DNA of 64,000 nt, taken from assembly GCF_029690065.1 (NCBI RefSeq), contig NZ_CP121463.1, positions 1,302,001 through 1,366,000 on the forward strand, read 5' to 3'. The DNA comes from Arthrobacter sp. Y-9. GTDB lineage: Bacteria > Actinomycetota > Actinomycetes > Actinomycetales > Micrococcaceae. The stretch's first letter is position 1; the number at the start of each line of letters is the position of its first letter. The translations under genes were made by a program, and so were the position numbers. Below the pieces are notes generated by a model, which was given only the letters and a program-made list of their open reading frames with translations, was not told the DNA's origin and ran no database searches. Below are positions 37,805 through 52,165 of this stretch, piece by piece.

Positions 37805-40036
37805 ATGCTCGAGGCTGAGCTGGCGCGTGAACGGGACTATGTCCACGGCCTGTACCACCGGCTGGATGAACTCCGCGAAGAGAAGCGCGGGCAGCTCGCC
37901 CGCGTGCGCCGGGGCGGACCCGTGGGGAGCATGCAGAACGTGTCCGAGCGGGACGCGTTCGCAGCGCTGTATGAGGACCGGCTGGCCCAGTTGGACGCGG
38001 TCGAGGACCGGCTCGTGTTCGGGCGTCTGGACCTGGATGGCGGGGAGGCCCAGTACATCGGGCGCATCGGCCTGTCCACGGAGGACCTGCAGCGGCTCAT
38101 GGTCGACTGGCGAGCCCCCGAGGCCGGCCATTTCTACCAGGCCACGGCCTTCGACCGGCAGGGTGTGCGCCGCCGTCGTCATCTGATCCTGTCCGGCCGC
38201 GAGCTCAAGGCCATGGAGGACGACGTCCTGGACCCCGGCATGCTGGGGGAGCAGACCGGCCATCAGGGTGAGGGCGCCCTGCTCGCCGCACTGAACTCGA
38301 AGCGCACCGGACAGATGTCCGACATCGTCAGCACCATCCAGGCCGAGCAGGACCGCATCATCCGCAGCTCGATGTCCGGGGCCCTCGTGGTCCAGGGCGG
38401 TCCCGGCACCGGAAAGACGGCCGTGGCCCTGCACCGCGCCGCCTACCTGCTGTACACGCACCGCGAGCGGCTGAAGTCCGCGGGCGTGCTGCTGGTCGGC
38501 CCCAGCACGTCCTTCATGAAGTACATCGAGAGGGTGCTGCCCTCCCTGGGTGAGACCGGCGTGGTCATGGCCAGCCTCGGCAAGCTCATGCCGGGCATCG
38601 ACGCCGTCCCGGAAGCCGATCCGCAGGTGGCGGCCCTCAAGGGGCGTCTGGCCATGGCGATCGTCGTGGCCAACGCGGTGGCGCAGCGTCAGCGCACCTT
38701 CCGTTCGCCGCGGACGCTCGAGGTGGAAGGCTACCGCCTGACCCTGAGCCCCAAGCAGGTCTCCCGCGCCCGGGAGAAGGCCCGCCAGACCGGCAAGCCG
38801 CACAACGAGGCGCGCGGGACGTTCGTCAAGATCCTGCTGCGCGAGCTCACGGAGCAGCTCACCGAGAAGGTCCTGGCCGCCAACCCGGGCAACAGCGCGG
38901 ACCGTTCGTACCTGGCGGAGGACGTCCGGTCGTCCCACGACGTCCGGGTGGCGCTCAACCTCGCCTGGATGCCGATGACGCCGGAGAAGCTCCTGTCCGA
39001 GCTCTTCTCCCGTCCGGACATCCTGAAGGCCTGCACTCCGGGGTTCACCGAGGCGGAGCGCAAGCTCCTGCTCCGCCCGGCCGACGCCCCCTGGACGGAG
39101 GCGGACGTGCCGCTCCTGGACGAGGCCGCCGAACTCCTGGGCGACTACGATGTCCACGCCGGCCGCAACGCCGCCCTCGCGGAGCAGGAACGTCAGCGCG
39201 ACGTGGAGAACGCCAAGGCGACCCTGCGGAACATGGAGCACATGGGCATCGACCCGCTGTTCACCGCCGAGGAACTCGCCGAGCGGAACGCCGAGCAGCA
39301 CCACCGGCTGAGCGCCGCGGACCGTGCGCGCGGGGACCGCAACTGGGCCTACGGCCACGTGGTGGTGGACGAGGCGCAGGAGCTTTCGCACATGCAGTGG
39401 CGCCTGCTGGCCCGTCGCTGCCCGCTCAAGTCGTTCACGATCGTGGGTGACATCGCCCAGACCAGCTCCGCCGCGGGCGCGCTGTCCTGGGCCTCGGCGC
39501 TGACCCCCGAGTTCGGTGATCACTGGCGTCTCGAGGAACTTACGGTCAACTACCGCACCCCGTCGCAGATCGCCGAGGCCGCGGTCCGGATGGCGAACGC
39601 CGCCGGTCAGATCGTCTCCGCCCCCAAGGCGGTCCGCGAAGGCCGCTGGGCGCCGCAGATCGACCGGGTGTCCGCGTCCGACGTCGTGCCCCACCTGGTG
39701 CGCGCCGTCCCCGAAGAGCTCGAGATGCTCGACGGCGGCCTGCTCGCCGTCATCAGCGGCCCCCGCCACCGCGCCGCGGCCGAGGCTGCCCTGCGCGCCG
39801 AGTACGGCGGCCGCGTCGGCACGGGGTCCGGCAGCTACGACCAGGACATCGTGGTGATCAGTCCGCAGGAGGCGAAGGGCCTCGAATTCGACGGTGTCGT
39901 CATCCTCGAGCCCGAGGAACTCCTGGACGAGGCCGACGGGCGTGTGGGCGATCTGTACGTCGCCATGACCCGCCCCACCCAGCGACTCCGCCTGATCGCC
40001 TCCGGGCGCATCCCCGAGGGCATCGAGAAGGTCTGA
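37805..40036 (+). CDS. HelD/UvrD-like superfamily 1 helicase
   Basis: A 743-residue SF1 ATPase. Walker A is VQGGPGTGKTAVALHRAAYLLY (about 194-215), Walker B is HVVVDEAQELSHMQW, and FTIVGDIAQTSSAAG and SPQEAKGLEFDGVVI are further helicase motifs. The N-terminal MLEAELARERDYVHGLYHRLDELREEKRGQ coiled coil is typical of HelD proteins, which pull RNA polymerase off DNA and recycle it. Assignment to HelD rather than UvrD/PcrA rests on this N terminus and the length. I chose ATG 37805 behind GAGGAG; upstream in-frame ATGs overlap the likely -10 TAGAAT (37746-37751). Confidence 0.87.
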   Translation: MLEAELARERDYVHGLYHRLDELREEKRGQLARVRRGGPVGSMQNVSERDAFAALYEDRLAQLDAVEDRLVFGRLDLDGGEAQYIGRIGLSTEDLQRLMVDWRAPEAGHFYQATAFDRQGVRRRRHLILSGRELKAMEDDVLDPGMLGEQTGHQGEGALLAALNSKRTGQMSDIVSTIQAEQDRIIRSSMSGALVVQGGPGTGKTAVALHRAAYLLYTHRERLKSAGVLLVGPSTSFMKYIERVLPSLGETGVVMASLGKLMPGIDAVPEADPQVAALKGRLAMAIVVANAVAQRQRTFRSPRTLEVEGYRLTLSPKQVSRAREKARQTGKPHNEARGTFVKILLRELTEQLTEKVLAANPGNSADRSYLAEDVRSSHDVRVALNLAWMPMTPEKLLSELFSRPDILKACTPGFTEAERKLLLRPADAPWTEADVPLLDEAAELLGDYDVHAGRNAALAEQERQRDVENAKATLRNMEHMGIDPLFTAEELAERNAEQHHRLSAADRARGDRNWAYGHVVVDEAQELSHMQWRLLARRCPLKSFTIVGDIAQTSSAAGALSWASALTPEFGDHWRLEELTVNYRTPSQIAEAAVRMANAAGQIVSAPKAVREGRWAPQIDRVSASDVVPHLVRAVPEELEMLDGGLLAVISGPRHRAAAEAALRAEYGGRVGTGSGSYDQDIVVISPQEAKGLEFDGVVILEPEELLDEADGRVGDLYVAMTRPTQRLRLIASGRIPEGIEKV

Positions 40037-40063
40037 ACCCGTGGGAAATGCTAATTTGGAGGG

Positions 40064-41389
40064 GTGTCACAGCTGAGCGAAACCATCGAGGGCTCCGCCC
40101 TCGCCAAGCAGAAGAACGATTCCGCCTTTGCCAACGTCTGGCAGGAGCTGAAGTGGCGTGGCCTGGTCCACGTGTCCACGGATGAGGCGGAACTGGAGAA
40201 ACTCCTCGCCGGCGAGCCTGTGACCTACTATTGCGGCTTCGATCCCACGGCGCCGTCCCTGCACCTCGGCAACCTGGTGCAGCTCCTGGTGATGCGCCGT
40301 CTCCAGCTGGCCGGCCACAAGCCGCTGGCGCTGGTCGGTGGTTCCACGGGTCTGATCGGTGATCCGCGCCAGACGGCCGAACGGGTGCTCAACACCCGGG
40401 AGACCGTGGCCGAGTGGGTGGAGAAGCTCCAGGCGCAGGTCTCGCGCTTCCTCTCGTTCGAGGGGGAGAGCTCCGCGCGCCTGGTGAACAATCTGGACTG
40501 GACCGCGCCGCTGTCCGCGATCGACTTCCTGCGCGAGGTGGGCAAGCACTTCCGCGTGGGCACGATGATCAAGAAGGACATCGTCGCGAGCCGCCTGAAC
40601 TCCGATGAGGGCATCAGCTACACCGAGTTCAGCTACCAGATCCTCCAGGGCATGGACTACCTCGAACTGAACCGCGCCTACGGCTGCGTCCTGCAGACCG
40701 GCGGCAGCGACCAGTGGGGCAACCTGACCAGCGGCACCGAGCTGATCCGCAAGGTGGAGGGCCGCAGCGTGCACGCGCTGGGCACCCCGCTGATCACGAA
40801 CTCGGACGGCACCAAGTTCGGCAAGAGCGAAGGCAACGCCATCTGGCTGGACGGCGACATGTGCTCGCCGTACACCTTCTACCAGTTCTGGCTGAACACC
40901 GCCGACGCCGATGTGATCGACCGCCTGAAGGTCTTCACCTTCCTGAGCCGTCCGGAGATCGAGGAACTGGCCGTGTCCGTGGCCGAGCGCCCGTTCGCCC
41001 GTGAGGCGCAGCGCCGCCTGGCGTGGGAGGTCACCGGTCTGGTGCATGGCGTCGAGGCGACCGAGAAGGTCATCGCGGCGTCCGCGGCGGTGTTCGGCAA
41101 CGGCGATCTGTCGGTGCTGGACGAGGCGACGCTCCTGGCGGTGTCCTCGGAGCTTGCCTCCGCGACCGTGCCGGCGGACGGCCTGGCCGTGGTGGATCTC
41201 CTGCTCGCGACCGAACTGGTGAAGTCCAAGTCCGATGCCCGCCGCACCATCACCGAGGGTGGCGCCTACGTCAACAACGTCAAGGTGACGGATGTGGACT
41301 TCGTGGTGCCGGCCGAGGATCTGCTGCACGGCAAGTACCTGCTGCTGCGCCGCGGCAAGAAGAACCTCGCGAGCGTCACGGTCGCCTGA
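40064..41389 (+). CDS. tyrS: Tyrosyl-tRNA synthetase
   Basis: A 441-residue class I synthetase. The HIGH motif appears as SLHLGNLVQLL and the KMSKS motif as KFGKSEGN. YGCVLQTGGSDQWGNLTSG is the tyrosine-binding region. The C-terminal S4-like RNA-binding domain reads LVKSKSDARRTITEGGAYVNNVKV. GTG 40064 is 6 nt after TAATTT (40052-40057) and also has GGAGGG close by, so it could be leaderless. It starts the M. tuberculosis-like order tyrS...tlyA-ppnK-recN-pyrG, interrupted here by the rRNA operon and a catabolic island. Confidence 0.95.
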   Translation: MSQLSETIEGSALAKQKNDSAFANVWQELKWRGLVHVSTDEAELEKLLAGEPVTYYCGFDPTAPSLHLGNLVQLLVMRRLQLAGHKPLALVGGSTGLIGDPRQTAERVLNTRETVAEWVEKLQAQVSRFLSFEGESSARLVNNLDWTAPLSAIDFLREVGKHFRVGTMIKKDIVASRLNSDEGISYTEFSYQILQGMDYLELNRAYGCVLQTGGSDQWGNLTSGTELIRKVEGRSVHALGTPLITNSDGTKFGKSEGNAIWLDGDMCSPYTFYQFWLNTADADVIDRLKVFTFLSRPEIEELAVSVAERPFAREAQRRLAWEVTGLVHGVEATEKVIAASAAVFGNGDLSVLDEATLLAVSSELASATVPADGLAVVDLLLATELVKSKSDARRTITEGGAYVNNVKVTDVDFVVPAEDLLHGKYLLLRRGKKNLASVTVA

Positions 41390-41410
41390 CCTTCCGCCCT
41401 TTCGAGACGC

Positions 41411-41480
41411 ACGACGACGGCCCGCCCTCCCCGGGCGGCTCACCTTCACGGTGGGCCGGGGAGTGGCGGGCCGTCGTCGT
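41411..41480. terminator. Long composite hairpin between tyrS and the amidase gene
   Basis: Outer arms ACGACGACGGCCCGCC (41411-41426) and 41465-41480 pair perfectly over 16 bp. Inside, CTCCCC (41427-41432) pairs with 41458-41463 and GGCTCACC with 41450-41457 (one G-U). The outer arm starts with the same ACGACGACGGC as the hairpin at 2877. It serves convergent genes. Confidence 0.8.
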
Positions 41481-41492
41481 TTCCGGAGGGGC

Positions 41493-42305
41493 TCAGACCT
41501 CGACGCGATTGGCGAGCACCGGAAGGACCTCCCTGGCCCGTCGGACCACGTCGAGGTCGAGCTCGGCGAAGAGCAGCTGCACGGCGCCGTCGGCGCGCGC
41601 CACGTCCTGTCCGAACGGATTCACGACGCCGGAGTGTCCCACCCCGGTGGGAAGCCCCTTCGGATTCTCCACGCCGACCGACGCGGGATCCGCCTGGCCG
41701 CAGGCCAGCAGGTAGCTCGTGGTGTCGAGCGCGCGGGCGCGCGTGAGGAGTTCCCACTGCTCGACCTTCCCCGGGCCGGGTCCCCAGGAGGCGCAGACGA
41801 TCTGCACGGTGGCGCCGGCCAGGGCGTTCGCGGTGAACAAGGCAGGGAACCGCACGTCGTAGCAGGTGGACAGGCCGAAGGTCACGCCGTCGAGTTCGAA
41901 CGTCACGGCCACGTCACCCGGCTCGACCGTGTCCGACTCCGCGAAGCCGAAGGCGTCGTAGAGGTGGATCTTCGTATAGGAGGTCGAGACTTCAGGCCCT
42001 GTCACCAGCAGGGTGTTGCGGACCTTGGCGCGGGCGTCGCCTGCGGGCTCGACGCCCGGGGTGAACATGCCGGCGATGATGGTGATGCCGAACTGGTGGG
42101 CGATTCCCTCCACCTCGCGGGCCCAGGGACCGTCCAGTGGCTGGGCGATGTCCTGGAGTGGATTGCCGAACGCCCGCATCGTCGCTTCCGGGAACACGAT
42201 CAGACGCGCTCCGGCCTCGGCCGCTCGGGCGGTGAACTCACGGATCGCTTCGAGATTGCCGGTGAGATCGGCGCCGCTGTGGATCTGGGCGAGTGCGATG
42301 CGCAT
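41493..42305 (-). CDS. Carbon-nitrogen hydrolase (nitrilase superfamily amidase)
   Basis: A 270-residue enzyme. The catalytic triad is visible: E40 (FPEATMR), K112 (YTKIHLYD) and C148 (STCYDVRFP). The size and NTLLVTGPEVSTSYTKIHLYD resemble Nit2/omega-amidase and other small amidases that hydrolyse deaminated glutamine or similar amides, but the substrate is not determined. I chose ATG 42305 (MRIALAQIHS). An upstream in-frame ATG would add 19 Pro/Gly-rich residues without family similarity. It is transcribed away from the rRNA operon. Confidence 0.9.
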   Translation of the reverse strand: MRIALAQIHSGADLTGNLEAIREFTARAAEAGARLIVFPEATMRAFGNPLQDIAQPLDGPWAREVEGIAHQFGITIIAGMFTPGVEPAGDARAKVRNTLLVTGPEVSTSYTKIHLYDAFGFAESDTVEPGDVAVTFELDGVTFGLSTCYDVRFPALFTANALAGATVQIVCASWGPGPGKVEQWELLTRARALDTTSYLLACGQADPASVGVENPKGLPTGVGHSGVVNPFGQDVARADGAVQLLFAELDLDVVRRAREVLPVLANRVEV

Positions 42306-42818
42306 GCGAACTCCTGGTCCGGGGGAGGGGCCGGCTTCTTCCGGCACTGACCACTCCAGCATCTGTCGGGAGGAACGCCGAGTCCAGTCCTCCCGGGGCC
42401 ACCGGGAGCGTTCGGGAGCGATGCCGAAGCCCCGATGTGGCCGGGTTCACAGAATTGCCGGCTGCGGAGAATGGTCCGATCCATGGTCCGAAACCCCACG
42501 AAAACCCCGGAATTCCGCGGAAGTTCCAGGTGGTGAGGCACCGCAGGGTGCTGAATTTGCGCAGACGCCGGAACCTGCGTATAGTTGATCAGGTCGCCGC
42601 GACGGAGACGGAAAGGGTCCTGAAGGATCCGGAACCGCCCGGAGGCGGCAAACAACCTTCCTCATCGTCCTGGAACCTTCGTGTCCGGGATAGACGGTTG
42701 GATGTCTGTTGTTTGAGAACTCAATAGTGTGTCATGTTTTTTTGATACCAATGTTTTTTGGTAATCACTGATCTTGCCGCCCCTGTGGTGGATTGGTGTT
42801 TGCTGGGTTTTGAATTTC
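42306..42818 (+). promoter_or_regulatory. rRNA operon promoter and leader
   Basis: A 513-bp region with no gene. The best promoter is TTGCGC (42557-42562), 17 bp, TATAGT (42580-42585), a near-consensus sigma-A type. About 230 bp of leader follow with several hairpins (GGTCCTGAAGGATCC and CCGCCCGGAGGCGG regions) and then an AT-rich stretch before 16S. Upstream, 42306-42540 shows weak -10-like GAGAAT (42467-42472), possibly a second promoter. The leader carries a boxA-type antitermination site. Confidence 0.75.
42708..42727 (+). promoter_or_regulatory. boxA-like antitermination site in the rRNA leader
   Basis: GTTGTTTGAGAACTCAATAG lies before 16S. An 18-of-20 copy, GTTGTTTGAGAACTGCATAG, sits at 44760-44779 before 23S. 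Such paired sites are normal in actinobacterial rRNA operons and recruit the Nus complex. Confidence 0.8.
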
Positions 42819-48000
<5,182 letters not shown>

Positions 48001-48229
48001 CACACACCACACCCCATACGGGTGTGGAGTGAAAAAACTGTGCTACGCGTCCACCATGCGGTCCCCAAACAACAAACCCACCAGTTTGTTCCGAGGGAAC
48101 CAGACATAACTAAATACAGCAACACCACCACCCCACACGGGGAAGCAATGGATCGGTGTTGCGTGTCACGGAAACGATCCAGTGACCCTTACAAACCAAC
48201 CCCCACCACGGGTGGGGTGTTTGAAAGAG

Positions 48230-48347
48230 TTACGGCGGTCATAGCGTGGGGGAAACGCCCGGTCCCATTCCGAACCCGGAAGCTAAGACCCACAGCGCCG
48301 ATGGTACTGCACTCGCGAGGGTGTGGGAGAGTAGGACACCGCCGGAC
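48230..48347 (+). rRNA. rrf: 5S ribosomal RNA
   Basis: About 118 nt. It starts TTACGGCGGTCATAGCGTGG, contains CCGGTCCCATTCCGAACCCG and ends GAGTAGGACACCGCCGG, which pairs with the 5' end. Mature ends are approximate. Confidence 0.95.
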
Positions 48348-48774
48348 ACAACCACACAGAGATGGCCCAGGCAACGACGCCCGGGCCATCACTGCATTAA
48401 CAACCCAACAGCCCCCACACACAGGGGGCTGTTCGCGTTTAACCACACATCCCGGCAGCGGCCACCCTCACCAACATCTGAGCACGGGGCCGGCCGCGAC
48501 CAACCACCCCGTACATGGCGACTGTCCTCAGCCGGCGCCACCACCACGGCTCACGCCCCCACCACCAGGGATGACGCCGAAACCCACACCACAGCCCCCA
48601 GCCAACCAGCACGGGGCTATTCGTGTTTAAGGCACACGCACATCTCCATCGGAACGCTCAGCCCTCTAGACCTGAAGCCTGACCCCCTCCCGAGGCAGGG
48701 GACTGGGCCTTTGATCAACTGTGGCGCGTGACCAGCGTCGTCGATTTTGTTTATTTCTCTGGCTCTGACCGGCC
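48348..48774 (+). other. rRNA operon 3' region with stacked hairpins, no gene
   Basis: 427 bp without a credible gene. Three hairpins follow the 5S gene. The first is at 48361-48390 (GATGGCCCAGGC, 12 bp, one mismatch). The second is at 48407-48433 (AACAGCCCCC, 10 bp perfect, followed by CGCGTTTAA). A weaker look-alike lies at about 48592-48630 (CAGCCCC...GGGGCTATTCGTGTTTAA). The last two share flanking sequence, as if duplicated. The final part (48740-48765) is AT-rich. Confidence 0.75.
48361..48433 (+). terminator. Tandem rRNA operon terminators
   Basis: Two hairpins at 48361-48390 and 48407-48433 lie 14-86 nt after 5S. The second has a perfect 10-bp stem (AACAGCCCCC) and a 7-nt ACACACA loop. 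Confidence 0.8.
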
Positions 48775-49260
48775 TCAGACGCGCCGGTACATCACGTGAA
48801 GGCCGACCAGGCCGTCCACCGGGTGGTCGAAGGCCTCCGGGACCGTTCCGACGATCTCGAACCCGAGCGACTGCCACAGATGCACGGCCGGCTGATTGGC
48901 GGCCACAACGGCGTTGAACTGGATGGCGTGGTAGCCCTCAGCACGGGCCCACTCGATGACGTACTCGCCGAGGCGCCGGCCTGTTCCACGATTGCGATAT
49001 CGAGGGTTGACCAGGAAGGATCCTGTGGCGATGTGGCTGCCTCGGCCCGGCCTGTTGGGACCCATCTTGGCTGACCCGATGACGGCCCCGTCCTCAACGG
49101 CGACGACCGTCTGCCCAGGTTCGCTCTCCATCCACCAGGGGCGCGCCTCGTCGAGCGTCTGTCCGGCGGGGAAGGCGTACGTGAATCCTTCCGCCATGAT
49201 GTCGCGGTAGAACTCGTAAATCGCGGGCCAGTCGTCGTCGGTGGCTTTCCTGATCTCCAT
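48775..49260 (-). CDS. GNAT family N-acetyltransferase
   Basis: A 161-residue acetyltransferase. The acetyl-CoA loop is NPRYRNRGTGRRLGEYVIEWA, preceded by the strand SHIATGSFLV. The N-terminal EIRKATDDDWPAIYEFYRDIMAEGFTYAF is usual for this family. The pattern resembles uncharacterised GNATs rather than a named enzyme. TAGGGT on the minus strand (49267-49272) is 6 nt before ATG 49260, so the mRNA is probably leaderless. It lies between the rRNA operon and the catabolic island and shows no functional link to either. Confidence 0.87.
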   Translation of the reverse strand: MEIRKATDDDWPAIYEFYRDIMAEGFTYAFPAGQTLDEARPWWMESEPGQTVVAVEDGAVIGSAKMGPNRPGRGSHIATGSFLVNPRYRNRGTGRRLGEYVIEWARAEGYHAIQFNAVVAANQPAVHLWQSLGFEIVGTVPEAFDHPVDGLVGLHVMYRRV

Positions 49261-49301
49261 GGCGCCACCCTAGCTGAAAGAGCCCTCCCCGAAAGGGAAG
49301 G

Positions 49302-49327
49302 GGCACCGCCGTGAGAACGGCGGCGCC
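49302..49327 (-). terminator. Hairpin downstream of the aldehyde dehydrogenase gene
   Basis: On the minus strand, arms of 11 nt (GGCGCCGCCGT and ACGGCGGTGCC) pair with one G-U around a 4-nt loop, 46 bp after the aldehyde dehydrogenase stop. On the + strand the same position is an A-C mismatch, so it fits the minus-strand transcript. Confidence 0.65.
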
Positions 49328-49373
49328 CCGGGGGCTGGCAGCGTTTCCGCGCAGGAAGGCTCCCTGATGCGGC

Positions 49374-50825
49374 TCAGGCGCGCGCTTGCCCACCTCGCAG
49401 GTAGACCGTGGTGGTGTGAGTGAAGAACTCGCGTGCGGCCTGTCCCTGTTCTTTCGGTCCGTAGCCGCTCTTCTTGGCCCCTCCGAAGGGCACATGGGGG
49501 TCGGCGCCGGCTGATTCGGAGTTCACATGGAGCACGCCGACGTCGAGGGTCTCCAATCCTTCCAGCGCCAAGGTGAGGTCCTGCGTGAACAAGGCAGCCG
49601 AAAGGCCGAACTCCGAGTCGTCGGCCAAGGCGAAGGCCTCCGTCGGATCAGCGGCCCGTCGCACGGTGAGAACGGGGCCGAAGAGCTCCTCCCGCCACAC
49701 GCCCGCGTCGCCGGTGAGTTCCAGGACCGTGGGCGCCACGAAGTGCCCAGCCGCGGGGAGCGGAGCTTCGGGCCCTCCCACCAGGAGGCGGGCCCCGTCG
49801 GCGATCGCCTGCCGGACGGACTGCTGGATGGAGTCACAGGCCTGAGCGGTGATGACCGGGCCGAGGTCGACGTCGTCCTTCAGCGGATCGCCGAGACGCA
49901 GCGCGCCGACCCGGGCGGTGAGGCGTTCCAGGAAGGCATCCGCGATGGATTCTTCGACGATCAGCCGCGAGGTCGCGGTGCACTTCTGTCCGCTCGAGCG
50001 GAAGGCTCCGAGCAGGACCTGTTCCAGTGCGAGGTCCAGATCGGCGTCTGCGAGGACGATCGCGGCGTTCTTGCCGCCCATCTCCGCCTGGACAGGGACC
50101 CCGCGGGCGGCGGCCCGTCCTGCCAGGGCACGGCCCACCCCGGTCGAACCGGTGAAGCTGAGGCCGTCCACGTCGGGGTGGTCGACCAGGATGTCGCCGA
50201 GCGCTCCGGAGCCGAGGACCAGGTTGAGCACCCCGGCGGGAAGCCCTGCCTGGTCGAGAGCCTCTGCCAGCCGCACGGCGAGCAAGGGCACCGTGCTGGC
50301 CGGCTTCCACACCACGGTGTTGCCGTGGATCAGCGCGGGAGCGATCTTCCAGGCTGGAATCGCGATCGGGAAGTTGAAGGGCGTCACGATCGACACCACG
50401 CCCAGCGGTTTCCGGGTGACCAGGATCTGCTCACCCGCCCTCGAGGAGTGGAAGACCGTGCCGGCCTCGCGCTCCGCCTCGGCCGCCTGATAGCGGAAGA
50501 CCTGCGCGGCCCGGAGCACCTCGCCCTTGCCCTCGGGGAAGGTCTTGCCTTCTTCGCGGGCCAGTTCCGCGCCCCACGCGTCGGCCTGGTCCTCGAGCAC
50601 GACGGCGGCGCGCAGCAGGACGGCGCCACGTGCGGCGACGGGAGTGCGCGCCCAGGACGGGGCCGCAGCGCGGGCCGCGGCGACGGCGTCGTGGACCTGA
50701 TCTTCGGTGGCCTGACGGCCGGAGGCGACCAGCTCGTCCGGGTGGCTCGGATTCCAGCTCTCCACAGAGGCCCCACGGCCCTCGATCCAGGCGCCGTCGA
50801 TGTACTGTCGCAGGTCGATGCTCAT
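49374..50825 (-). CDS. Aldehyde dehydrogenase family protein
   Basis: A 483-residue NAD(P)-dependent dehydrogenase. The catalytic Cys282 lies in SSGQKCTATSR and the general base Glu248 in QAEMGGKNAAIV. The cofactor region is FTGSTGVGRAL. The C-terminal GGAKKSGYGPKEQGQAAREFFT resembles alpha-ketoglutaric semialdehyde dehydrogenases. In this context (a glutaryl-CoA dehydrogenase-like gene 26 nt upstream on the same strand) glutarate or succinate semialdehyde oxidation is plausible but unproven. ATG 50825 lies behind GGAGGACTGAG. Confidence 0.88.
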   Translation of the reverse strand: MSIDLRQYIDGAWIEGRGASVESWNPSHPDELVASGRQATEDQVHDAVAAARAAAPSWARTPVAARGAVLLRAAVVLEDQADAWGAELAREEGKTFPEGKGEVLRAAQVFRYQAAEAEREAGTVFHSSRAGEQILVTRKPLGVVSIVTPFNFPIAIPAWKIAPALIHGNTVVWKPASTVPLLAVRLAEALDQAGLPAGVLNLVLGSGALGDILVDHPDVDGLSFTGSTGVGRALAGRAAARGVPVQAEMGGKNAAIVLADADLDLALEQVLLGAFRSSGQKCTATSRLIVEESIADAFLERLTARVGALRLGDPLKDDVDLGPVITAQACDSIQQSVRQAIADGARLLVGGPEAPLPAAGHFVAPTVLELTGDAGVWREELFGPVLTVRRAADPTEAFALADDSEFGLSAALFTQDLTLALEGLETLDVGVLHVNSESAGADPHVPFGGAKKSGYGPKEQGQAAREFFTHTTTVYLRGGQARA

Positions 50826-50851
50826 CTCAGTCCTCCGGGAATCGTCGCAGC

Positions 50852-52009
50852 TCAGCGGAAGGCCGGGACGCCGGTGATGTGGTTGCCGAGCACCAGGGTG
50901 TGGACCTCGTCCGTCCCTTCATAGGTGCGGACCGATTCCAAGTTGTTGGCGTGGCGCAGCGGCGAGTAGTCGAGGGTGATCCCATTGCCGCCGAGAATGG
51001 TACGGGCCTCGCGGCAGATCTCGATGGCTTCGCGGCAGTTGTTGAGCTTGCCCACGGAGATCTGGTGAGGTGCCAGCTTGCCGGCATCCTTGAGGCGGCC
51101 CAGCTGGGTGGCCAGAAGGAGGCCCTTGTTGATCTCGAGCGCCATGTTGACGAGCTTCTCCTGCGTCAGCTGATAGCCGGCCAGGGGGCGGTCGAACTGG
51201 AGACGCTGCTGGGAGTACTCCAGCGCGGTGAGGTAGCTGTCCCGGGCGGCGCCCATCGCACCCCAGGCGATGCCGTACCGGGCCTCATTGAGGCATTCGA
51301 ACGGGCCCCGAAGGCCCTTGGCGCCGGGCAGGATCGCCGTGGCGGGGAGCCGGACCTCGTTCAGCTCGAGGTCGCACTGGACGGAGGCCCGCATGGACAG
51401 CTTCGGCTGAATGGGGGTGGCAGTGAACCCAGGGGTGTCGGTGGGCACGATGAAGCCCCGGACGCCGTCGTCGGTCATGGCCCAGATGATCGCGATCTGT
51501 GCGAGGGTGGCGAGCCCGATCCAGCGCTTGGACCCGTTGATCACCCATTCCTCGCCCTCTCGGCGGGCAAAGGTCTTCATGCTGCCCGGGTCGGAGCCGG
51601 CGGTCGGTTCGGTCAGCCCGAAACAGCCGATGATCTCGCCGGCCGCCATGCGGGGGAGGTACTCGTTCTTCTGTTCCTCGGTGCCGTGCTTGTGGATCGC
51701 GCTCATGGCGAGGGAGCCCTGGACGCTCACGAACGTGCGCAGCCCCGAGTCTCCGGCTTCCAGTTCCAGCGCGGCGAGGCCGTACTCGACCGCGGTCCGG
51801 CCAGGGCAGCCGTAGCCCTTCAGGTGCATGCCGAGCAGACCCAGCTCGGCCATCTCCGGGATGATCTCCGTCGGGAACACGGCATCCTCGTACCAGCGTG
51901 CGATGCCGGGACGGATGCGCCGGTCCACGAACTCCCGGACGGTGTCCCGGAAGGCCAGCTCCGCGGGGGTGTAGAGGGAGTCGATGTCGACGAGGTCGTA
52001 GATGCTCAT
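50852..52009 (-). CDS. Acyl-CoA dehydrogenase, glutaryl-CoA dehydrogenase-like
   Basis: A 385-residue flavoenzyme. GCFGLTEPTAGSDPGSMKTFARREGEEWVINGSKRWIG is the substrate/FAD region, and YEGTDEVHTLVLG carries the expected catalytic Glu. The N-terminal part and the sequence TILGGNGITLDYSPLRHANNLESV match glutaryl-CoA dehydrogenases better than chain-length-specific acyl-CoA dehydrogenases (by memory). It would convert glutaryl-CoA to crotonyl-CoA. I chose ATG 52009 behind GGAGAG; an in-frame ATG further upstream lacks support. It is divergent from the PucR regulator gene across 156 bp. Confidence 0.87.
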   Translation of the reverse strand: MSIYDLVDIDSLYTPAELAFRDTVREFVDRRIRPGIARWYEDAVFPTEIIPEMAELGLLGMHLKGYGCPGRTAVEYGLAALELEAGDSGLRTFVSVQGSLAMSAIHKHGTEEQKNEYLPRMAAGEIIGCFGLTEPTAGSDPGSMKTFARREGEEWVINGSKRWIGLATLAQIAIIWAMTDDGVRGFIVPTDTPGFTATPIQPKLSMRASVQCDLELNEVRLPATAILPGAKGLRGPFECLNEARYGIAWGAMGAARDSYLTALEYSQQRLQFDRPLAGYQLTQEKLVNMALEINKGLLLATQLGRLKDAGKLAPHQISVGKLNNCREAIEICREARTILGGNGITLDYSPLRHANNLESVRTYEGTDEVHTLVLGNHITGVPAFR

Positions 52010-52165
52010 GGTCTCTCCGTGGGGTGTGACGGCGGTCATGGGCTCCACGGTACTGAGCACACACCCGGCGTTCATTGGTCGGATCGACTCGGCTACAGTG
52101 TCTTGTGGTTGAAACGACCAGACTCCGCCGAGGAGTCGTCACCCGGAGCGCAAGGAAGCGACACG

